Shown here one piece after another: positions 33,546-45,070 of a stretch of 64,000 bases of DNA. Position 1 is the stretch's first letter. Each line of letters starts with the position of its first letter. The DNA is taken from positions 1,054,001 to 1,118,000 of the forward strand of contig VIIQ02000555.1 in assembly GCA_007449985.2 (NCBI GenBank), read 5' to 3'. Both the position numbers and the translations under genes were made by a program. The stretch is from Desmodesmus armatus. Taxonomy: Eukaryota; Chlorophyta; Chlorophyceae; Sphaeropleales; Scenedesmaceae. The notes beneath the pieces are model-generated. The model searched no databases. It worked only from the letters and a program-made list of their open reading frames with translations, and had not been told where the DNA came from.

Positions 33546-34146
33546 TGCGAGGGACTTTGTTGGGCTGCGGATCAGCAGAATGCGTTGCTGTTGCTGCCGG
33601 CCAAGCTGCCCAAGCACGGCCCCATAAACCATCCTGGTGCTGTCAACTGCACTTTCAAGGAACAATTTGCGTTTCTTTAGAGGCTTCGGCTGCAACCTCG
33701 CTGCATATGTGCCCCCTCTCTTGCTGCGACTTTGTCCAATGTTTGTGCTGCATATTGCCTGGCTGTTGCCACAACCGGCATTTGCCCTGCGATAAGTGTT
33801 GAAACAGCAACCCATGCAATCTGATGGCAGCTGTAGCTTGTTGGTACCTCACAGTGTGGTAAAACCCCCTCAGTCCCCCAGCACCACCGCATGCCACCAA
33901 AGCAAGGCAGGTTACCCTGGAACAGACAAAAACACGCCAAGCCTCACAAGGCTGCCAAATCAACATGCTGTAATCACACCCAAAACTGATACCCACATAC
34001 ACAATACTGCACTGCAATCCTGCCAAAAAACTGCACTGCAATCCTGGCAAAATCCCCGCACACTGGCACTGCAATCCTGCTAAACGACACCTGCTTGCAG
34101 ACACCAACAGGCCGCTACATAGGGCAGGCACTTTGACAGCCCCTCA

Positions 34147-37100
34147 CTACCCTGCTGCCTTCTTTCCAGCACCTGCAGCACCCTGCTTTACCGGCTTGCG
34201 CAGCACCAGGATGGGCCGGTCAAAGCCCTTGACTGACACAGCCTCTGCCCCCGCAGCCTCCGACACAGCACCCAGCTGCTGCACCAGCTCAAAACCCACC
34301 CGCTGCGTCAGGAAGTCGCCATACTGCTCAGGCCGCAGCTTCAGCTGCCCCAGGTTGACAAAGGGGGCTGCCTGCACCCCGGGTTTGTGCACTGCGTTCT
34401 TGTAGGACTTGAAGGGCTGGGGCTCCAGCACCAACAGGCCTCCAGGGGCCAGGCACCTGCACAACACACAGCCAAACAACCGCCAATGCTCAGCCATGGA
34501 CTCTTGACTCAAGGCTTGTGGAAGAGCACTGTCCCAGTGGGTGCTACCTGCACTGCCCTCAAGGTGGTGTGGCAAACAGCTGCTGATGCAGGCAAGGGCA
34601 CCAAACCGGGGACACATGCAAGCTGAGCGGTCAACAACTAGAGAGTGTCCTGCAGGATACTAGTGATACTAGATACTAGTGCAGGACACTGGAAATAGAT
34701 ACTACTGCAGGACACTCTAGTGCTGCACTCACCTGTAGAACTTGTGGAAGAGCTGCATGATGCCGTCATCGCCCCAGTTGAGCTGTATCCACTTGGTCAC
34801 ACTGAAGCAGGTGATGACCTCATACTTGTTGCTGGGGCAGGGCAGCTCCAGCCAGTTGCCAGCCCTGAAGCTCACTCGGCTCAGGGCCTTGATCTGACGC
34901 TGAGCAGACAGAATGCGCGACTGAGGGCTCTGATGGGAGCGCTGCTGCTGCTGGGAGTTGTGCGCATGCGGCGGCTGACGCTGCTGCTGCTGTTGCTGCT
35001 GCTTTGCAGGCTGCTTGTCACCTGACGTATCGGTGCCGGCAGCAGCAGCGGCGGCAACCACACCTGCGCCATTGCTCGCATGAGCTGTAGTGTGTGCTGC
35101 AGTGCCGCTTGCTGCTGTTGCTGCTGTGCTGGCGGCTTTCTTGCTGCGCTTGCTGGCAGGAGGCTTCATGGTGCTGCCTGCTATGATGTCTAGCGGGGTC
35201 CTGGCTTGCTCCTGCGGCTCGCCAGGCTGCTGCTGCTGCTGCTCCTGCTGCTGCTCCTCCTGCTGCTGCAACTGCAGCTGCAGGTGCGGCTGCGCAGCAG
35301 TCATTGAATGAGCATTCCTGCATTGTCATTATGTCAAGCGTGAGCAGGTGTCAGGAAAGTGCAGAAAACGGCATCTGGTACCTGCCCTTGCTACTCAGTT
35401 GCGCAGAGAACTCCAGCTCAGCCAAACAGGTCAGATGCAGAACTCGCAGTGGTGTTGGCATTTCAGGGGTTACCCCTGAGCGTCATTGGACAACAGCATG
35501 TTCAGACCTAACTAGAGACATGCAGCAGTACAAAAGTCCAGGATGTAGTACATGTAAGGCCAGCTGTAGAGCACTGCACAATGATGAAGCCTGCGCAGCA
35601 CTGGATTTGTGGCCCACTTTGGTCTTGCACGCAAAAAAGAAAGCTGCTGAGGGGTGGTGAGCCCACAGCAACGGTTGCGGCGTGCTGTGACGCAAAAGGC
35701 GAAAAGACGTCCAACCCTTTGCAGAGCAGACACCTGCTCACTCCTGACATTATGCGGACAGAAGCTGGCAGCCATGTCGGCCGCTTACGCAAGATGGTTG
35801 TGTTGGCTGACGCAGCAATCATATCCCCCTGGCACATGCAACCACCCTCTCTTGCTGCTAGTTGTGTTGCCAACATGCTGCTGCAACAACGACCGCCAGT
35901 AGCCCAGATTACCATACAATGCTGCTCCTGCTGCTGCTGGGGGGTTGACGCGGTTCATTGCCGCAAGCTGGGGTCCCCCGTTGCGCCACACGCCTCCTGT
36001 CCCCCCCTCCCACACACACTGACCTGTCCCTGACAGCCTGATGCAGCTGCTGGTTGAGCTGGCTCCTGCTCCTGCTAAGGTTGGTGCAGGCCTTGGCCAC
36101 CAGCACAGGGTCAATGTCCACGCCACACACACTGCGACAGCCGCAGTGCACGGCCAGGGCCAGTGTGAGCAGGCCCTCATTGCAGCCCACGTCCAACACA
36201 TCAGCACCCTGGAACCAGGAGGGCTCCAACACCTGCATAGCAGCAGTAGCAGCAGCAGCAGCAGTAAAAGATTTGGGAGGGTGAATGCACAGCATGGTCA
36301 GCCTGTGCACTATTCCAAGCAAAGCTACCGGCAAATGGTTCCACTATGAATGGAGTGTGCAGCACTGTGCTGTGATGCGGTTTCAGTAGTGGATCAAGGC
36401 TCAGCACCCATCATCAACGCCGGCGTCACCACCGCTGCTGCTGCTGCCGCCGTCGCTGCTTACTAAGTAGCTGTGTGCCAGGGCTGCCTGGCCTCACGCA
36501 CCTTGAGTCGCGGGTCCTCAAAGCCCGAAGGCTTCAGGCGGTAGCCGTAGTAGTGGTGGTAGTTGCCATACTGACAGCTCGGCCGCCCGCGCTTGCGGGA
36601 CATCGGCTGCTCCTGCTGCTGCTGCTGCATGCTGGTCGCAGCAGGCGCATCTGCTGCTGCTGGCTGTGTGCCATGGCTGCAGTCACTACCAGCTGCTGCT
36701 GCTGCAGCATGCTGAAGTCCTGAGTGCTGCTGCAGCAGCAGCTGACTGGCAGTACTGTTGCTGTGGTCTCCTGTGTTGCCGCTGAGCACCTGCTGTATGA
36801 CCACCAGCTGCCCAGATAGGTCTGTCCTGCAGGGGCCTGTGCTGGTGCTGGAGGTGGGTGCGGGAGCCCCATTGAACTGCTTGTGCCTGCTGCCGGTATG
36901 CTGCCGGGGGTCTGTTGGGGGCTGCAACTGCTGCTGCTGCTGCATGGTGCTGCCAGGGTGTGGCTGCTGCTGGTGGTGCTGCTGCTGGTGTGATGGTGCA
37001 TGTGGCCGCGAGGCTGCTTCTTGGCCAGCGTCAGCGGCTGCTGACCCGGGTCCATGCCCACTGAGCTGCAGTGACATGGATGGCTGCTGCTGCTGTTCCT

Positions 37101-37414
37101 CAGCATCCAAGCACACCCGCTTGGATGCTGGCTGCTCGGGGTTCAGCTGCTCATGCACAGCCTGCGCACACATGCACGCAAGGAAACTGTGTCAGACAAA
37201 GCTCTCGCTTTACCTCCAGCTGTTGTGCTGTTGGCTGTTTTTGTGAGGAGGATGCAGCAGAGCATGCACTCAAACACACCTGTTGTGCCAGCTTGCCCCG
37301 CTTCTTCCGCAACCGCCTCAGCTGGCTGGGGCTCAAGGCGGACCTTTGCTGGTCGATCAAGATATTTACTTCCTCAAGCTGCGCTGCACTAAGGGGTGCC
37401 TCCTCTGCATCCAT
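34147..37414 (-). CDS. MEPCE: Bin3/MePCE-type RNA 5'-phosphate cap methyltransferase
   Basis: Five minus-strand exons close in phase to 632 residues from the ATG at 37414: 37414-37280, 37161-36502, 36232-36024, 35317-34733 and 34456-34147. Enzymes of this family use S-adenosylmethionine to methylate the gamma-phosphate of Pol III RNAs (7SK in animals; U6 and other RNAs elsewhere). Seen here: the hallmark YGNYHHYYGYR, EDPRLK, then WFQGADVLDVGCNEG as the SAM-binding loop, VCGVDIDPVLV, ITCFSVTKWIQLNWGDDG, LAPGGLLVLEPQPFKSYK and a C-terminal GFDRPILVLRKP. Long Gln/Ala/Ser-rich inserts sit before the core and between the SAM motif and the VTKWIQLNW motif, making it longer than the core domain needs. 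A splice acceptor at 37463 could add a poly-Gln exon upstream, so the true start may differ. The substrate RNA in algae is unknown. Confidence 0.92.
34638..34720. repeat. Small element with inverted ends inside an intron of the cap methyltransferase gene
   Basis: The 83 bases begin CTAGAGAGTGTCCTGCAG and end CTGCAGGACACTCTAG, an inverted pair with one two-base difference. Inside, TACTAG words repeat and another TGCAGGACACT copy lies at 34680-34690. It sits 12 bases from the 5' splice site at 34732 of the last intron. Size and inverted ends suit a MITE-like or foldback insertion. Confidence 0.5.
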
Positions 37415-37430
37415 GAACGTGCTGTTCTGC

Positions 37431-37461
<31 letters not shown>

Positions 37462-37986
37462 TCTGAATAAAAAAGAGGCAGCAGGTTGCGCGCAAAACGC
37501 TTCAGCTGACAGACTTTACAGAACCATGATTGTACGCATGAGCTAAGGTCAGCTTCCACCTCCACTCCAAGCAAAACAGTAACGTCACAAACAGTTGCAG
37601 CTCTGCAACTTGCGGAGCAAAACAAGGCACGTGACCAGCAGTTTTCATCGCTTCACTTATGACTTGTGTTATATATTGAGCTAGGCTGTGTGCTCCCAGC
37701 TCTCGGACATTGTTACTGGTCGATCTCTGTCTGCAGTTCATTTGAGCGACGTAGGCTGCAGTGAAAACGATTTAGGATTTTGAGGGACACTAGGGCTTCT
37801 CATTTAGGTGCCTGGCAGGATAACAGTGGTCAGGGCTACACCAGCTGATCTTCCAGCACAGCAGCACCCCAACCACCCAAATGGTACGATTATGGGCATG
37901 TTCATCGATGTTGCAGCTGCTCGTCGCCATAAAACTGCTCTTTAAGCTGACCCACTGCGTTGCACACTCCTCCTGGATGGCTGCAG
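37415..37986. promoter_or_regulatory. Divergent region between the cap methyltransferase and Derlin genes
   Basis: Both genes start here and run apart. It should hold both promoters, an unresolved first exon of the Derlin gene, and possibly an upstream exon of the methyltransferase gene. The sequence from about 37500 to 37800 is less G+C-rich than its surroundings. No clear TATA box was seen. Confidence 0.35.
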
Positions 37987-40065
37987 TCCCCGGACGAGTG
38001 GTACAAGTCGGTAAGCATACCAGCGGCTGGTCACCAGTTGCAGAGCAGTGCTCACCATGCTTCAGCAGCAGGGCTGCCAAAGACACCATATTCTGACTGT
38101 TGTTCCGTGTTTGCTGGTGCAGCTGCCCATCATTACAAGGTTCTACATCACGCTCTCCTTCTTCACCACAGCTGCATGTGCGCTGGAGGTGGGTTCACCC
38201 AACATGCTGGACAGCCGACAGCAATTGACAGTTTTGGGGTTGCAGCTGCAGCCAAAAGCAGCCCATATTGGCGTAGTGCCAACACGCCATGAGGGTGCAC
38301 AGCGTGTCAGGGCAAACAACCGTGCTGACCTGCGTCCGGCCTGCATGACTGCTGTGCAGGTCATCACACCCTTCAACGTCTACTTCAACACACACCTGAT
38401 ATTCAAGAAGGGTGAAGTATGGCGGCTATTGACCAACTTCTTCTTTTTCGGCAACTTGGGTAAGCATCATCCCTGCATATGCAGGGCAGCACAAGCTCAT
38501 GCATGAACTTGCTGCTACCAGCAAAGCAGCCCTGCCTGCTGTGTCATAGGGTGTGGTGTCCACATGCTGCTCAATTTCGCATGATCTTTTGCTTACGCTC
38601 ACTTCTGGTGGTGTTTTGCTCCTGATCTCTGACTGGCTGCAGGGCTTGATTTTGTGTTTCACATGTTCTTCTTGGTCAAATACTGCAAGTCGTTGGAAGA
38701 GGGTGAGTCCTGCACTTTGTGCTGGGGTGTACTCCTGTCAGCACGCACAGGGCTCGGGTAATTCCTTATCATGCTCAGCAGGCGGGTTGTGTGATCAGCA
38801 GAGAGGATACAAGTGTAGCTAGCAAGTGTAGCACTGCCTGCGGGCACGTTGCAAACGGATGTGGACACTGTTGCAGTGTGTAGACAGCTTTGCCAGTGAC
38901 TTTCTGCCAGTGTGTAGTGCCAGCATGCAAGCTCAATCACACTGGCCACAATTGTTGACTGCAAGCACCACCAGGCAGCCGCCCCTCCCCCCCCCTGCAC
39001 AGCAGTTTCACGGCCCCCTGTGCCACCACGCCCTGGCCCCTGCAGGCTCCTTCCGCAACCGCAGCGCAGACTTTCTGTGGATGTTGCTGTTTGGCGGGAC
39101 GCTGCTGACACTGATGGCCCCGCTGGCGTCGATTGAGTTCCTTGGCAGCAGCCTGACTTTCATGATGGTGTACGTGTGGGGCCGGCGGCACCCCTACGTC
39201 ACCCTCAGCTTCCTGGGCATATTCACCTTCACCGCGCCCTACCTGCCCTGGGTGCTGCTGGGCTTCAGTCTCATGCTGGGCAGCAGCCCTAAGGTGGACC
39301 TGCTGGGCATGGTGGCAGGTGGGTGGGGGCGGGGGGAGGAGGGGGTCGATGTGCAGGGGGGGGGTCGGTAGATGGGGTGGGGCGCAGCAGGTGGGGGTGG
39401 GGGTGGCACGGTGTTGCCTGGTTGAGGATGGCGGCAGAGGGTGGAGGTGTGCCGCTGAGGTGGAAGGGCGTCACAGCGGATGACTAGTCATAGGCGAGGT
39501 TGGGGCAGATTCTTCAGTGGGGCAGACGGGGGGGGGGGGGGGCGATGTGCAGGGTGACGTGTTGCTGTTGGGGCATATAAGCCAAATGGGTCTTTTGCAG
39601 TTTGCCAAGGTTGTTTGTTATGCCAGGGCCCAGCTTGGTAGCAATGTGGGTGCTGAGGAGGCCAAGGGTGGCATGGCAAGCACGCAAGAAGTGGGATGCT
39701 CAGTTGGCTGGTACGTCCAGCGTGTGTGGGGCCAGCCATGCACACTATCTGACTTGACCAGCATGTGTTGTCCCTTGATGCATGCAGGTCATGCCTACTA
39801 CTTCCTGGAGGATGTGTACCCCAGGATTACTGGCAGGCGGCCCCTCAAAACCCCGGGCTTCATCCAAGCCCTGTTCCCACCAGAGGAGATCCGCCCTGCA
39901 GCTGTTATCATGCAGCACATGCCTGAGCAGATGCAGCAGCAGCATGAAGACATGGGCGGGGCGGCAGCAGCAGCAGCAGCAGCAGGGGTGGCAGCGGATC
40001 CAGGGCGAGATGCCGAGCCACAAGCAGCAGCAGCCGGGGTTGAGGGTAGGCCGCATGAAGACTAA
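37987..40065 (+). CDS. Derlin, ER membrane protein of the degradation pathway (N-terminus incomplete)
   Basis: Derlins are rhomboid-like pseudoproteases that help retrotranslocate misfolded proteins from the ER. Exons: 37987-38010 (SPDEWYKS), 38123-38188, 38360-38459, 38643-38702, 39046-39318 and 39788-40065, all in phase. The chain reads LPIITRFYITLSFFTT, VITPFNVYFN, GEVWRLLTNFFFFG (the WR motif of the rhomboid fold), LDFVFHMFFLVKYCK, SFRNRSADFLWMLLFGG, then SLTFMMVYVWGRRHP and the last helices, ending HAYYFLEDVYP. This order is diagnostic. The C-terminal tail is Ala/Gln-rich and lacks a recognised p97-binding motif. The first few residues with the start codon must lie in an upstream exon I cannot fix, because a TGA precedes 37987 in frame. 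Introns contain long G runs. Confidence 0.93.
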
Positions 40066-40901
40066 GGTGGTTGGGTAGTGGACAGGGGGGGGGGGGGGGT
40101 CCTTACATAAAGAATTTGTATATGGCTTTGCTGACAATGTCAGGTTTGTGCTTGAGTTGTGCTGGCAACCGGACTCGCAAGTCCTCTTGCAACTCTGCAA
40201 TACCGGTGGCACTTCACCATGACTATGTTGTTTGCAAGGTTGGCAGCAGAAAGACTGTGTTGCAAGTGGTGCCACCAATGGCTGAGGCATCAGCAGTGTA
40301 TGCTTAGGCAAGTGCCGCAAACGTTGGCAGCTCAGGTCATCAGTCTGTTGACAGGCAACTGGGCACAATTCTCAGCCTGAGATTTGCAACGCAACCTGGC
40401 CAGAGAATTTCAAAATTCATAGCCAGTCTCAAAATTCATAGCCAGACACATTGGGGATTGGCAGGTAAGCATCAAACACAACATTGAATGTTTGCTCCTA
40501 AGCCAAGCATACTCCTGCCTCAGTGGCAAGACCAACACAACGCTGAGACGGAGCAGCAAAGGAATTGTGACCACACCCACACGGCCACTGTCTGTGACTG
40601 CAGCCTCCATCAGGCTGTGCAGGTTGCATTACCAACCCCTACGCACCAATACACTACAGGATATAGTACACCTTCAACTGACTATGGCAAATCCTTGCTG
40701 TGCCACAACGGCGTCTGCCAGATGCATCCAGCTCCCAACCAACACCCAACCCAACACACCCTGCAACTCTGCCAACCCCTCCCCCAAGGCAATTCAAGCC
40801 AACTGCAATCATTACTGCTGCAAGCACCACCACTAGGCCTACTTGTACCTCAAACCCTCTGCCCCATCTGGTAAAAACAGCCTACAAGTCACTACAAGTC
40901 A
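40066..40901. other. Gap between convergent genes
   Basis: No gene is supported. The Derlin gene ends at 40065 and the minus-strand G-patch gene at 40902. A G run lies at about 40086-40099. AAAATTCATAGCCAG occurs twice in tandem near 40410-40445. ACTACAAGTC-type words repeat at 40881-40910. Confidence 0.5.
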
Positions 40902-41754
40902 CTACAAGGCTCCTAGCCAACAGCTACTGAAAGCCCAGCCCATGTTTTTGGCCCGCTGCTCGGCCCGGACAGGCTCTGCCCGGCCCTGCCGCGCCCGGCC
41001 CAGTCCCTCACCCTCATTCCACCCCCAGCGCCCCAGCAGCCGCGAGCCTATCCCTGTGGTGTGCACCTCAAAGGTAGCGAAACCAACATCCTGTGCAGCC
41101 GCAGGGCTCGCGGCAGCAGCAGGTGCAGGGGCGCCACCAGCCGCTGCAGCCGCCTTGGCCTCCCGCCGCTGGTTGCGCTGCTGCTTCTTTTTGGACTGCT
41201 TCTTCTGCTGTGCTGTCATGTTGAAGGAGGGCTGCGCATCAACCGCGGCAGCAGAAGCACCTGCGGCCAGTAGCCAGGCATCCAAGTTGCCGCCCGCCAT
41301 GGCGGCTCGCTGCTGCTGCCTCTGCTGTGTGCGCTGCACTCGTGCGTTGCTGGCAGCGGCTGCCTGTGCACTGCCGCCCAATGATGCTTCTGCTTCTGCT
41401 GCTGCTGCTGCTGCTGCTGTCCGGCCACCCGGCACCTGCAGCGACTTGAACTCCGCCTCTAGCTGAGCCACACGGCCCTTCCCACTGCCGCCGCTGCACC
41501 CCTTGCGCCTGCCCTGCCGCCTACCTAGGCCCGCCTGCTCCCAACCATCCCCATCATCACCCCCCTCCGAGCCCTGATCAGCTTCCAGCGCTTGAATACA
41601 CAGCTGCACCTGCTGCTGCAGCTGAGACTCGGCCTCTGCTGCATCAACACCCAGACCCAGGCCTGCCCTGCCTACTGCTGCTGAGCCAAACCAAGGCCCA
41701 CACCCGCCCTGTCATATACTGGCCCTGCCTGGCGCACATCAGCAGCACCCACTC

Positions 41755-41806
<52 letters not shown>

Positions 41807-42347
41807 GAGCCAGGAGGTTTCCTTTGCAAAGTCGTCAGCAGACGTCCCTGATGATATGAACGTGGGGCCCTTGCCACGCCGGGGTGCCACCTGCTGCGCA
41901 GCAACCCGCTGCGGCACCACCTGCTGAGGGGCCCTGTCCTCAAACCAGGCTGGGACAGCAGCAGCAGCAGCAGCAGCAGCTGCATTGCCAGCATCACCAG
42001 CATCACTGCTCTGCAGGCCTTCTGAGTGCTGTGGCGCCCTATCCTCCACCCACACAGGCACGTAGGCAGCACCCCTGGCGGCAGCTGCCAGCAGTCGGCT
42101 GCCAGGTGCTGGCGGCTCCTCTGCAACCCCAGGCTGCTGCTGTTGCTGCTGGCTGCTACTGCTGGCTCCACCCTGTGAAGGTGGTGTCGGGGTAGCAGCA
42201 GGCCTGTCCTCAGCAGCTGCTGCTGCAGTGCTCTGCTCTATGGCTGCCACTGCAGTCGCAACAAAGCCAAGCCCTGAGCGGTCAGCAGCCTCCTCTTGCA
42301 GCGGGCTGCCTGCCCGGTCAACAAACCAGGCAGGCTCTCTCGCTTGC

Positions 42348-42380
<33 letters not shown>

Positions 42381-45070
42381 TGCTGCTGCGTGTGCATGCG
42401 GCTTCCTTCTGCTGCTGCCGCGGGTGGCTGCTCGCCCCCGTCCTGCAACAGCAGTGACTCCAGGAACGCCCCAACCTCAGCACTGCTGCCCCCCACATAC
42501 ACACCCCTCCCTGCAACACCTGACCCCTGCATCTCCTCACCATCAGACCCCAAGCCGCTGCTGCTGCTGCTCCCGCTGCTTGCGCCAGACTCGTTCTGTG
42601 CACCCACGGTATGTCCGTCTCCGTCGGACTGCAGCAGCTGGCCCCGTGCACCTGGGTCCATGAACTCGTCATGGCTGAGCAGGCTGCTGTTGGGGTCTAG
42701 CAGCCCTGCTGGTACAAACCTGACAGGCTGCTGATAGTCGGGGGCGGCAGCACGGGGGCCTGGTGTGCCCCTGCTGCCCTGCCGCTGCATGCCTGGCTGC
42801 TGCTGCTGCTGCTGTTGGGAGGAGCTGTGGGAACATGACAGCACACAGCATGCAGCAGGGTGAAGCCAATCTCAAATGGACAAGCTCATATGTTCACATG
42901 CAGCAGCTGTTGCACACCTCAAAGCCACCCCACGCCAGCACTGTGTGGCTTCAACAAAGCTGGAGCGTTGTTCACACATGCTTCAAAGCACAGGTTGGGG
43001 CAGCAGCTTTCATTGCCTTCCTTGCACTGATGACTCTAAGCAACTCTGTCCCCGACATGGCGCTGCCGCTGCAGACTGCTGCCTACCCCCCCCCCCCCAC
43101 ACACACACACACACTCCCTAGGCCCCCAGGCATGCAAGCAGCCCCACCCACGCACCGCCTGCGCTGCTTCTTCTCCTTCTTGAGTGATGCGACCGTGTCA
43201 TCCCGTGCAATGGTAGCAGCAGCCAGCTCCTTAGCCAGCTCAGGCTTGAGCAGCTGCTGCAGCTGAGCCAGGCTGGCTTCACTCAACACTGCCTGCATGT
43301 CTGATGTGGCCTGCAGCACCAGGCAGGTGCGGCCGCTGCTGCCGCCACCCTGCGAAGACGCTGACACACCAAAGATGCGGCACAGCTGCTTGGCGAAGCC
43401 CTGGGGGTGGGAAGCAGCGGCGGCAGTGGGCAGCGGCAGCAGCAGAGCAGAGCAGGCTGAGAAGACAGGCAGACCAGATCATGCTGCCCAGATCCTGCAC
43501 AGCTGAGGCCAAAATGAGGCCGTGTCATGGGCTTTAAAGGGCGTCATAAGCCCAACAAATTTAGGGGATAGCACCCACTCTGTAATGGCTGTGATGACCC
43601 TGTGATGCCAAGGGCATCCCATCTAGACCATATGCATTTGCACAGCCTACAAGATCTTTCTGCCCATTTTACCCAAAATCCTTGTGCATGTTATCAGCCC
43701 GACCAGCAGCCCGATGTCCAATCCCATCACACCGCACCATGTGCTTCGTGTCCACATGGCATCTGCTATGTTGCCACTTCCCATCCCCCCCCCCCCCCCC
43801 GCAGAGCCCACCCTCAAACCAAGTTCACCCTGCACCCCCCTACTTCAACCCCCCCCCCGGCCACCCCCCCCCCCTTACCTCCTTCTGCTTGCTGCCAGCG
43901 GGTGGCAGCACCTGCACATCCTGCCCGCTGCCCACAAACCTCTCCACAGCCGCCAGCAGCTGCAGGGCCCCGCAGTCTGACCGCGCCTCACGCAGGTTCC
44001 TCTTTGCTGCCACCTTGTGCTTCTTCAGCTGCTTCTTCGCCCCCTTGCCCTTGCGCCCTGGCCGCTTGTTGGGGTTCTGCTTCGCCTGCTGCAGCTGCTG
44101 CGCCAGCTCTGCATACTGAGCCACCTGCACCCTCGCCAAGCTAGCGGCAGCAGTGGTGGCGGCAGCAACGGCAGCTGACAGGGCGTCGGAGAGGTACTCT
44201 GGCTGGGGGCCCTCCCTGTTGGACAGCAGCAGAGAGGTGCTGATGTCCTCTAACAGGAGCTCCCTGCTGGTGGGCTGGCCTCGCTGCTTGTGCTTCACCG
44301 CGCGGCTGCTGCTGCCTGCTGCTGCGGGTGATGCATGTGGTGGTATGATGTGGTGGCGCGCCTGCACTGGGAAGCGTTGCTGTAGGCTGAGGTCCTGCCA
44401 GCGCTGCTGCCGGCCTGCTGCATCGACAACTACGGGCCCAGATGCAGCCAGACCGCTGCCGCCCAGCTCTGTGTCTCCATCTGGGCCCCCTTCGCTGTCA
44501 CTGCCGCTGCTGCTATCACTGTCGCTGTCGCTGTCGTTGCTGCTACTGTCTGAATCAGAGGCACCTGCTCCCTGCATGTCACGTGCAAGGTGTCCCTCCA
44601 GCGCATGGTCCAATGCATGGCCTGCGAACTGGGCTGCTGCTGTTGGCGATGCAAACCCGTAGTGGTACCCCAAGCCTGTTGGGCGCCAACTGTCTGGGTC
44701 ACCATCGTCCTGCGGTGCTGCTGTTCCTGGTGCACTGCTGCCAACTTGATCCCCAGCTGGCTGCTGAGGCTGAGGTGCTACAGGTGTAGCAGAGAGAGGC
44801 TGCACATCACCCTCTGCTTCACTGCTGTCTTGCTGTGACGGAGCAAACAGCAGCAGTCCACAGCAGGGGTCAGCAACTGACGAGCAACAGTCCGACTTGG
44901 CTTCAGCTTGCTTTCAACGAGATGCTGACCTGAGCAACGTTGTGCAGGTAGTCCAGCAAGTCTTCTGAAAGGTCCTCCTCTTCTGCTGCTAAAGCAGCAT
45001 GGCCACCCTGTCCCCTTGCAGCCCGCCCCGGAGCCTTGGATGGATGGGCTTTCGCGCCACGTTTGCCCAT
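40902..45070 (-). CDS. SQS1-like splicing factor with R3H-like and G-patch domains
   Basis: Five minus-strand exons close in phase to 1,073 residues: 45070-44930, 44832-43879, 43400-43156, 42824-41704 and 41662-40902. Yeast Sqs1/Pfa1 has the same order, an R3H domain followed by a C-terminal G-patch that activates the helicase Prp43. The G-patch here is VGFATFEVHTTGIGSRLLGR followed by WGWNEGEGLGR, about residues 1013-1055. The R3H-like region (about 335-395) reads LLAAVERFVGSGQDVQVLPP through GFAKQLCRIFGV to CLVLQAT, but lacks the Arg-x3-His signature. The N-terminus is basic, with an acidic Ser/Asp run, and a nuclear-type Lys/Arg block (KRPGRKGKGAKKQLKKH). The middle is poly-Gln and poly-Ala with WFEDRAP/WVEDRAP repeats. 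The last intron is only 41 bases; without it a TAG and a frame change interrupt the gene. Confidence 0.75.
41758..41805 (-). repeat. Pure (CTG)16 triplet run coding poly-Ala
   Basis: Sixteen uninterrupted CTG triplets on the plus strand are read as GCA codons on the minus strand, in the fourth exon of the G-patch gene. It is the longest pure triplet run I noticed in the window. Length change between individuals is likely for such a tract. Confidence 0.85.

Larger units (their letters stand above)
32202..34146. other. Protein-gene-free stretch with RNA-like structures
   Basis: No supportable protein gene between the TMEM138-like gene and the Bin3-type gene. It contains a tRNA-like fold at 32763-32827 and an unusually dense series of perfect hairpins at 33041-33543, both annotated separately. 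Around 34010-34085 the words CACTGCAATCCTG(C/G)C recur three times. Confidence 0.5.

Noticed and set aside
42228..42734. Plus-strand 168-codon Cys/Ser-rich frame
   Set aside because: It lies opposite exon 4 of the G-patch gene and shows only translated triplet repeats.
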